Shown: one piece after another, positions 1-4,656 of the stretch | Layout of the letters: the number at the start of each line of letters is the position of its first letter | How positions within the stretch are numbered: the stretch's first letter is position 1 | Assembly (NCBI GenBank): GCA_902490245.1 | Contig: CABUDB010000070.1 | Span: 1 to 7,807, forward strand | Source: an uncultured Collinsella sp. | GTDB lineage: Bacteria; Actinomycetota; Coriobacteriia; Coriobacteriales; Coriobacteriaceae | Direction of reading: 5' to 3' | DNA length: 7,807 nt | Notes under the pieces: generated by a model | What the model saw: only the letters and a program-made list of their open reading frames with translations | What the model was told of the DNA's origin: nothing | Database searches by the model: none | Position numbers and translations under genes: made by a program

Positions 1-1
1 G

Positions 2-199
2 AAGTTTCAGCTTTTGCATCATCTGGAGCAGCCGTGCGCCGACGAGGAGACGCTGGTCCAGGCAGCGCTTGCGGTGTATCCGCGCAAAGTCGTTATCAAA
101 CGGCCGGTGAAGGGGCCGCTGCTTGCCGGCGTTAAGCCGAGCTATCAGCTCGCGGGCAAGGCCGTTCGCTACGACGTTTTGGTGCCGCCGCGCCCGTAG
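2..199 (+). CDS. RsmJ-like 16S rRNA methyltransferase, C-terminal fragment
   Basis: This is the last 65 codons of a gene that begins before the window; the frame is open from base 2 and stops at TAG 197-199. The residues VVIKRPVKGPLLAG, followed about ten residues later by GKAVRYDVL, resemble the end of E. coli RsmJ, which has VVVKRPDYAPPLA and then KGHRFDIY. RsmJ is a class I SAM-dependent methyltransferase that makes N2-methylguanosine at G1516 of 16S rRNA. The SAM-binding core lies outside the window, so the assignment rests on the C-terminal strand and KRP motif, recalled from the family rather than searched. It converges on the small minus-strand gene at 248-544. Another class I methyltransferase family with a similar tail cannot be excluded. 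Confidence 0.6.
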   Translation, partial: KFQLLHHLEQPCADEETLVQAALAVYPRKVVIKRPVKGPLLAGVKPSYQLAGKAVRYDVLVPPRP

Positions 200-214
200 C
201 TTGCGTGCGATGGC

Positions 215-233
215 CGGCGCTTCGCCAGCGCCG
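215..233. other. Short hairpin between convergent genes
   Basis: A 7-bp G+C-rich stem (CGGCGCT / AGCGCCG) with a 5-base loop sits between the stop of the RsmJ-like gene and the stop of the convergent small gene. No T-tract follows on either strand, so it is at best a weak bidirectional transcription barrier. In such G+C-rich DNA it could also be chance. Confidence 0.3.
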
Positions 234-247
234 TGCCGATGCGGGGC

Positions 248-544
248 CTATTTCCAGGGGTGCGACGTCAGATGCCATCCGCCGCAGTATTCGCATTTGT
301 AGCAGGCAAGGCCGCGCCGCCCGCGGTTTTCGCAGTCGGCCATAACTGCCTCGGCCTCGGCGCGCGTGTCGTAACGGTTTTTGCGTTCGCACGACTTGTA
401 GCGCCAGGCTTCATCGCGCTCGGCGTCCAGGGCGTCGCGGCGCTCGTCTTCGCGCGCAAACAGATCGCTCATATCGCCGCCGGTGGCAGCGCCCAAAAAC
501 TCGCTCTTTGCCTTTGACCAGGCGGCTCGCTTTTTGCTCCCCAT
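248..544 (-). CDS. Small zinc-ribbon-like protein, function unknown
   Basis: A 98-residue soluble protein that I do not recognise by name. The N-terminal half is charged and probably helical (about residues 25-50, rich in Asp, Glu and Arg). The C-terminal half has five cysteines: C52, C71, C81, C84 and C87. The final stretch CYKCEYCGGWHLTSHPWK holds a C-x2-C pair and histidines at 91 and 95. Together with C52 this could form one zinc site of the ribbon or knuckle type. No signal peptide or membrane segment is visible. ATG at 544 is chosen because AGAGGGG lies ten bases upstream of it; an in-frame TTG at 565 would add seven residues with no obvious ribosome site. It is divergent from the GNAT gene across an inverted repeat. 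A nucleic-acid-binding role is possible, but only inferred from the cysteine pattern. Confidence 0.7.
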   Translation of the reverse strand: MGSKKRAAWSKAKSEFLGAATGGDMSDLFAREDERRDALDAERDEAWRYKSCERKNRYDTRAEAEAVMADCENRGRRGLACYKCEYCGGWHLTSHPWK

Positions 545-569
545 CTGCTTCGCGCCCCTCTTCAAACGC

Positions 570-599
570 TGGTATCATTGCTCAATCAAAGTGATACCA
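570..599. promoter_or_regulatory. Inverted repeat in divergent promoter region, candidate operator
   Basis: A perfect 8-bp inverted repeat, TGGTATCA-N14-TGATACCA, lies in the gap between the divergent zinc-ribbon and GNAT genes. Half-site centres are 22 bp apart, about two helical turns, as expected for a dimeric repressor. The gap should contain both promoters, but I see no strong -35/-10 pair on either strand. The regulator is unknown and none is encoded beside it. Confidence 0.45.
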
Positions 600-621
600 A
601 TAAACGTGAGGTCGCCGCGTG

Positions 622-1110
622 ATGATCAGAAAAACCCTCGATACCGACATTCCCGCCGTCATGGCTATCTATGACGCGGCCCGCGCTTTTATGCGCGCGC
701 ATGGCAACGCCATGCAGTGGCCCGAGGGCACGCCTTCGGCCGAGCAGCTGGCTGCCGATATTGCCGCTGGTGGCAGTTACGTGTGCGAAGTCGACGGCCG
801 CGTGGTGGCGACGTTTGCCTTTTTACCGGGTCCGGACGAGTGCTATGACGTGATTGAGGGCGGCCAATGGCGTAGCGACACTCCATACGCCGTGCTGCAC
901 CGTGTGGCATCCGACGGCACCGTGCACGGCATCGCGGCTGCGATGTTTGTCTTTGCCAAGGAGCGCGCCGACCACCTGCGCATCGACACGCATCAGGACA
1001 ACCTTCCCATGCAGGGTGCGATCGTTAAGGCGGGGTTCGAGCGCGCCGGCGTCGTGTATGTGTCGGACGGCACACCGCGTGTTGCGTTTGACTGGCTGCG
1101 CGAGGCATAA
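622..1110 (+). CDS. GNAT family N-acetyltransferase
   Basis: A 162-residue single-domain GNAT enzyme, the usual length, expected to transfer an acetyl group from acetyl-CoA to an amine; the substrate cannot be told from sequence. The N-terminal strand and helix MIRKTLDTDIPAVMAIYDAA is typical. Residues 91-112 (VLHRVASDGTVHGIAAAMF) cover the motif A strand and pyrophosphate-binding loop, here with small residues instead of a textbook Q/R-x-x-G-x-G/A. Residues 119-146 (IDTHQDNLPMQ, then KAGF) are the motif B region, whose N-x-x-M-x-x-x-x-x-K-x-G-F pattern is common in GNATs. GAGG at 608-611 is ten bases before ATG 622 and seven before an in-frame GTG at 619, so the start could be one codon earlier. 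The gene stands alone: divergent neighbour upstream, terminator downstream. Confidence 0.88.
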   Translation: MIRKTLDTDIPAVMAIYDAARAFMRAHGNAMQWPEGTPSAEQLAADIAAGGSYVCEVDGRVVATFAFLPGPDECYDVIEGGQWRSDTPYAVLHRVASDGTVHGIAAAMFVFAKERADHLRIDTHQDNLPMQGAIVKAGFERAGVVYVSDGTPRVAFDWLREA

Positions 1111-1144
1111 GCGCCCAGGCGCATACCAACACTCCATCTAAATG

Positions 1145-1172
1145 AAAATGGCCCCGGGTGGGGCCATTTTTT
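1145..1172 (+). terminator. Rho-independent terminator after the GNAT gene
   Basis: An 11-bp perfect stem (AAAATGGCCCC / GGGGCCATTTT) with a GGGT loop runs into six Ts, starting 34 bases after the GNAT stop. The A-tract on the 5' side gives partial symmetry, but the orientation fits the upstream plus-strand gene. Confidence 0.9.
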
Positions 1173-1416
1173 GGCAAAACGCGTTGTTGTGGGGCTCGCG
1201 TCGCTGCCGTTCCAGATGAACCCGGGCAGACAAAAAGGGGAGGTGCCGGCTTTCGCAAGGCGCGAACCTACGAAAATCGCTGCGCGGCAACGCGGGGCGA
1301 TGAGCTCGGTCGGGGGATAGGGCCCGCTTCGCCCGCCGGCCCGTAAATTGTATCATCCAGTGTGGAACGAGAGCGCCCGTTGCCGCGTGCGATGGGCTTG
1401 CAATAAGAGGAGAGCC
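1173..1416. other. Non-coding leader region upstream of the TetM-like gene
   Basis: With the terminator this makes a gap of about 300 bases between the GNAT and GTPase genes. I see no gene, RNA gene or convincing riboswitch here. A -10-like TATCAT is at 1351-1356 without a clear -35, so the promoter is not fixed. Several short G+C-rich hairpins (for example around 1319-1343) are no better than expected for this composition. Confidence 0.4.
1405..1416 (+). promoter_or_regulatory. Ribosome binding site deciding the GTPase start
   Basis: AAGAGGAGAG ends just before ATG 1417, a strong Shine-Dalgarno match. It settles the start in favour of 1417 over an in-frame TTG at 1348, whose extra 23 residues look unlike the family N-terminus. 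Confidence 0.8.
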
Positions 1417-3060
1417 ATGTCGAAACAAGCGGTCGTTGGAATCTTGGCGCATGTCGATGCCGGCAAGACCACGCTGGCCGAGGCCATGTTGTTCAACGCA
1501 GGTCGTATTCGCAAGCGCGGCCGCGTGGACGATGGCGATTCGCATCTGGACACTAACGCGATCGAGCGCGAGCGCGGCATTACGATCTTCTCGTCGCAGG
1601 CCGTGCTCGACCATGGCGATACCCACGTCATGCTCGTTGATGCGCCGGGGCATGTCGATTTTTCTGCCGAGGCGGAGCGCACATTGCGCGCACTCGACTA
1701 CGCGATTTTGGTTGTGGGCGCCAACGACGGCGTACAAGGGCACACCGAAACCCTGTGGCGCCTGCTTGCGCGCTATGACATCCCGACGTTCATCTATATC
1801 AACAAAATCGATTTGGAGAATCCCGGCCGCGAGGTTTTGCTGGCACAACTTGGGCAACGTCTTTCCGAAGGCTGCCTGGATGCCAGCGAACTGCTGGCGG
1901 GCGGCGCCGTTCAGGAGGACGCTGCTGCGTTGGACGAGGCGGCACTCGAGGAGTTTCTTGAAGCGGGTGAGCTTTCCGTCGCAACGCTGTCGCGCATGGT
2001 TGCCGAGCGCAAGCTCTTTCCCTGCTTTGCCGGCTCGGCGCTCAAGGACCAAGGCGTGGACGAGTTGCTGGATGGCATATGCGCGCTGATGCGTGAACAG
2101 GCGTGGCTCCCGGAGTTTGCCGCGCGCGTCTATCGTGTCAGCCGCGGGGATCGTGGCGAGCGCTTGGCTTGGGTTAAAGTGACCGGCGGCACGCTGCGCG
2201 CAAAACAGATGATCAGCGGGCATTCCAGTGCCGAGGCGTGGGAACAGAAGGTCGATCAGGTACGCATCTATAACGGCGAGAAGTATGAGCTTGCCCAAGA
2301 AGTTGCTGCTGGCGGTATTTGCGCCGTGACGGGTCTTGCGCACGTTCGCCCAGGGGACGCCCTGGGCACGGAGCCCGCGGGCGATGCGCCCGTCATCGCT
2401 CCGGTCCTCACCTATACGGTGCTGCCGGGCGAACACGACGTTCATGCGGTGTTTAAAGCGCTGAGTGAGTTGGCGGACGAAGATCCCATGCTCGGCGTAA
2501 GCTGGAATACGCATCTTGAGCAGATCCATTTGCAGTTGATGGGCGCCGTGCAACTCGAGGTCGTGCAGCGGGTGTTGGCTGATCGCTTTGGCCTTTCGGT
2601 TGCGTTTGAGCCCGGCGGCATTCTCTATAAGGAGACTATTTCGCGGCCGGTCGAGGGCGTGGGCCACTTTGAGCCGCTGCGCCACTATGCCGAGGTGCAT
2701 CTGCGCCTGGAGCCGTTGCCGGCGGGTTCGGGTGTGCAGTTTGGCACCGTGACCTCGACCGACGAGCTCGATCTTAACTGGCAGCGTTTGGCACTCACCA
2801 ACGCTATGGAGCGCGACCACCTGGGCGTGCTGACGGGCTCGCCCATCACCGATGTGCGCATTACGCTCACGGGCGGCCGCGCGCATGCCAAACACACCGA
2901 GGGCGGCGATTTTCGCCAGGCCACGTACCGCGCGATTCGCCAGGGTTTGATGCAGGCGCGCGAGGCCGGCGCGGCGGTGTTGTTGGAGCCGTGGTATCGC
3001 TTTGAGCTCGAGTGCCGGGGGAGTGCGTGGGCCGGGCGCTCTCGGATGCCACGCGCATGA
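1417..3060 (+). CDS. TetM-like translation GTPase, N-terminal part of a frameshifted gene
   Basis: An elongation-factor-G-like GTPase of the TetM/TetO ribosomal-protection superfamily, which acts on the 70S ribosome. G-motifs by residue: P-loop AHVDAGKT 11-18, RGIT 53-56, DAPGH 75-79, NKID 129-132, SALK 207-210. Domain II follows, and the domain IV signature EPLPAGSG is at 432-439 (TetM has EPLPIGSG). Family agreement continues through ELEC (ending at C533), after which this frame reads 14 unrelated residues and stops at 3060. The family-like sequence resumes in the -1 frame from 3015, so the intact protein would be about 667 residues, near the roughly 640 of TetM. This looks like a divergent chromosomal relative rather than a recently acquired tet gene; whether it gave tetracycline protection cannot be judged. 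As written, the product lacks the end of domain IV and domain V and is probably non-functional. Confidence 0.85.
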   Translation: MSKQAVVGILAHVDAGKTTLAEAMLFNAGRIRKRGRVDDGDSHLDTNAIERERGITIFSSQAVLDHGDTHVMLVDAPGHVDFSAEAERTLRALDYAILVVGANDGVQGHTETLWRLLARYDIPTFIYINKIDLENPGREVLLAQLGQRLSEGCLDASELLAGGAVQEDAAALDEAALEEFLEAGELSVATLSRMVAERKLFPCFAGSALKDQGVDELLDGICALMREQAWLPEFAARVYRVSRGDRGERLAWVKVTGGTLRAKQMISGHSSAEAWEQKVDQVRIYNGEKYELAQEVAAGGICAVTGLAHVRPGDALGTEPAGDAPVIAPVLTYTVLPGEHDVHAVFKALSELADEDPMLGVSWNTHLEQIHLQLMGAVQLEVVQRVLADRFGLSVAFEPGGILYKETISRPVEGVGHFEPLRHYAEVHLRLEPLPAGSGVQFGTVTSTDELDLNWQRLALTNAMERDHLGVLTGSPITDVRITLTGGRAHAKHTEGGDFRQATYRAIRQGLMQAREAGAAVLLEPWYRFELECRGSAWAGRSRMPRA

Positions 3061-3419
3061 GTGCCGAGTACGAGCCGCCGACGATGGCGGGAGACCGGGC
3101 GAAGCTTGTGGGTCGCGTTCCGGCATCCGAGGTGCAAGATTATGCGCTGGAGGTGGCTGCCTACACGAGCGGTCGCGGGCATCTGTACCTGGAGTTCGCC
3201 GGTTATGCGGCTTGCCATGATGGCGAGCGCGTAATCGAGGCTGCCGCCTACGAGCCCGAGGCCGATCTGCCCAACACGCCCGACTCGGTCTTTTGCGCCC
3301 ACGGCGCCGGCTACACGGTCAAATGGTACGACGCACCCGCTGCGGCGCACGTAAAGGTCGATCCCGCCACCTTCCGCCCCTGGCGAGCAGCAGACGCCGA
3401 GTTTTTCGGCCACATGTGA
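3012..3419 (+). pseudogene. C-terminal part of the TetM-like GTPase, shifted by one base
   Basis: This frame continues the GTPase after the break: CPGECVGRALSDATRMSAEY, then PPTMAGDRAKLVGRVPASEV and GRGHLYLEFAGY, which matches the conserved end of domain IV and the domain V fold of EF-G-like proteins. The frame is open for 135 codons to TGA 3417-3419, with normal codon use and no further damage. The first codon here, GTG 3012, has no ribosome site of its own and lies inside the upstream coding sequence, so this is not an independent gene. Adding one base in the run TGCCGGGGGAG (3013-3023), most simply a C to give Cys-Pro-Gly-Glu, would join the two parts. Either a recent one-base deletion or an assembly error fits. 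Confidence 0.8.
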
Positions 3420-3445
3420 CAAAGGGGCAGTTCCTTTGTCACATG
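3413..3445. repeat. 13-bp palindrome at the end of the GTPase gene
   Basis: CATGTGACAAAGG and CCTTTGTCACATG form a perfect 13-bp stem around a 7-base loop (GGCAGTT), overlapping the GTPase stop codon. There is no T-tract after it, so it is not a standard intrinsic terminator, though it may protect an mRNA 3' end. The GGGGCAGTTCC core with flanking TTTGTC resembles dispersed intergenic palindromes I recall from several gut bacteria, some linked to REP-associated (Y1-type) transposases. That link is recollection, not shown here. Confidence 0.6.
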
Positions 3446-3448
3446 CTA

Positions 3449-3480
3449 TTGGTATAACTCGGTATAAGTTGGTATAACTG
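3449..3480 (+). promoter_or_regulatory. Three phased 10-bp repeats, candidate promoter or operator array
   Basis: GGTATAACTC, GGTATAAGTT and GGTATAACTG follow head to tail with an exact 10-bp period, so all copies face the same side of the helix. Copies 1 and 3 share the 11-mer TTGGTATAACT and each contains TGG-TATAAC, close to an extended -10 element. No good -35 sits 17 bases upstream of any copy. The array lies 33-62 bases before the ATPase start, where a promoter is expected. Confidence 0.5.
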
Positions 3481-3500
3481 TTACCAGGGTTTGCCAATCC

Positions 3501-3507
3501 GAGGAGG
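3501..3507 (+). promoter_or_regulatory. Ribosome binding site of the ATPase gene
   Basis: GAGGAGG ends five bases before ATG 3513, a near-consensus site that fixes the start. Confidence 0.75.
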
Positions 3508-3512
3508 CCGAT

Positions 3513-4499
3513 ATGAATCCAAATCCCTTTAAGCCCACAGCTGGTAAGCGGCCTCCGATACTCATCGGTCGCGAGTCGGTCATCGAAGATTTTGAGGAAG
3601 GGCTCGACAACGGCGCCGGAGCGCCGGGCAGGCTCATGCTCATTACGGGAAACCGCGGCTATGGCAAAACGGTTCTCCTGCGGGAGCTGCAACGTCTAGC
3701 CAGCGAGCGCGGATGGGCGGTTGTCTCCGATTCCGCTTCGCTTGGTTTGTGCGACCGCTTGGTCGACGCGCTTCGCTCGAATAAACCCGTTGTGACGTCA
3801 ATGGAGTTTGGGCCGTCGTTTGGCCGGATGTCGGTCGAGGCGGCGCGGGCAAAAGGCGAGACATTGCGAGGGCTGGTCAACGAGCGTCTCAAGAAGCTCG
3901 GTCCGGGCAAGGGCGTCTTGTTTGCGATTGACGAGGCACAATCGGCGTCTATCGAGGAACTGGCGGCTTTTGCCGTCCTCTATCAGCAGGTGCTCGGAGA
4001 CCAGGATGCCACGGGCTTGCCCGATAGCGACCAGCGCGGTCTTGCGCTGGCGTTCGCCGGCTTGCCCAGTATGGTTGACGATCTGCTCGAAGAGCCGAGC
4101 GTGACGTTTTTGCGGCGTGCCCAGCAGCGTACGTTGGGGGCAATATCTTTGCCCAAAGTGCGCGATTCGTATATCCAGACGGTCAAAGACGCTGGTCTTT
4201 ACGTTGACGCGGAGACGGCGGACCTTGCGGCGCGCAAGAGCATGGGGCATCCCTATATGGTTCAGCTGGTGGGCTATTACATGTGGCGGTCTGCTGTCCG
4301 GCGTGGCTCGCAGGTCATCGAAAGGCGCGATGTCGAGAATGGCCATGCGGATGCCGTCTCCGAGTTCTACGAAGCGGTTGACGCACCTCTGTATTACGGT
4401 CTGCGCAGCCCTCAGCGCCTCTTTATCGAGGCTATGGCGGTTGACGAGGACAAGCCGACGCGCACGGCGGATATCATTGAACGCTGTGACCGTACCTAG
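3513..4499 (+). CDS. AAA-type ATP-binding protein, interrupted by in-frame TAG
   Basis: A P-loop ATPase of the AAA_16/archaeal-ATPase type (Orc1/Cdc6-like layout), cytoplasmic, with no known substrate. A linker with IGRES at 18-22 precedes Walker A GNRGYGKT (46-53); Walker B is VLFAIDEAQ (135-143, D140 and E141). LALAFAGLPSM (177-187) fits the sensor 1 strand, FLRRAQQ near 199-205 offers a possible arginine finger, and GHPYMVQLVGYYMWR near 246 fits the sensor 2 lid helix. A winged-helix domain should follow. The frame stops at TAG 4497-4499 after 328 residues, yet the same frame continues with a winged-helix-like 43 residues to 4631 (separate entry). Without it the protein loses most of its C-terminal DNA- or partner-binding wing. 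The stop is compatible with one C-to-A change in a TCG serine codon. It is probably co-transcribed with the UvrA-like gene. Confidence 0.82.
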   Translation: MNPNPFKPTAGKRPPILIGRESVIEDFEEGLDNGAGAPGRLMLITGNRGYGKTVLLRELQRLASERGWAVVSDSASLGLCDRLVDALRSNKPVVTSMEFGPSFGRMSVEAARAKGETLRGLVNERLKKLGPGKGVLFAIDEAQSASIEELAAFAVLYQQVLGDQDATGLPDSDQRGLALAFAGLPSMVDDLLEEPSVTFLRRAQQRTLGAISLPKVRDSYIQTVKDAGLYVDAETADLAARKSMGHPYMVQLVGYYMWRSAVRRGSQVIERRDVENGHADAVSEFYEAVDAPLYYGLRSPQRLFIEAMAVDEDKPTRTADIIERCDRT

Positions 4500-4631
4500 A
4501 GCTGGGCGAGTAAATATCGTGCAAGTCTGATTCGCGAGCGCGTCGTCGAGGCTGCCGGATACGGCCTTGTCCGGTTTACCGTGCCCATGCTGGGCGAGTA
4601 CATTCGCGATCGCATTTTATGGCATGAGTAG
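4500..4631 (+). pseudogene. C-terminal wing of the ATP-binding protein, after the TAG
   Basis: In the same frame as the ATPase and directly after its TAG, 43 codons read SWASKYRASLIRERVVEAAG, then YGLVRFTVPMLGEYIRD, to TAG 4629-4631. This matches the end of winged-helix domains in this ATPase class: a recognition helix of S-x-Y-R-x-x-L form, then a G-x-V-x-F strand and a terminal helix. No start codon or ribosome site supports separate translation, so it is the severed end of the 3513 gene. Read through, the protein would be 372 residues counting the stop position. Confidence 0.75.
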
Positions 4632-4656
4632 GGTGATAAAGGTGACGGAACAGAAG

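Noticed and set aside
1348..1416. An upstream TTG start extending the GTPase by 23 residues.
   Set aside because: The family N-terminus begins at MSKQAVVGILAHVDAGKT, and a strong ribosome site lies directly before ATG 1417.
3013..3024. Programmed -1 frameshifting on the five-G run.
   Set aside because: The in-frame codons CGG-GGG do not form a standard slippery heptamer, and no family member I know of uses frameshifting. A deletion or error is simpler.
1138..3126. A 662-codon open frame on the minus strand opposite the TetM-like gene.
   Set aside because: It is antisense to clear family motifs of the GTPase. Its protein is Arg/His/Ala-rich with no recognisable motif, as expected for shadow frames in G+C-rich coding DNA.
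1417..3419. Calling the GTPase a named tetracycline-resistance gene.
   Set aside because: It shares motifs with TetM but diverges strongly over much of its length and is frameshifted, so no tet symbol is justified from sequence alone.
4497..4499. TAG read as selenocysteine, pyrrolysine or a recoded amino acid.
   Set aside because: TAG is not the selenocysteine codon, there are no pyrrolysine genes in view, and TAG ends other genes in this window normally.
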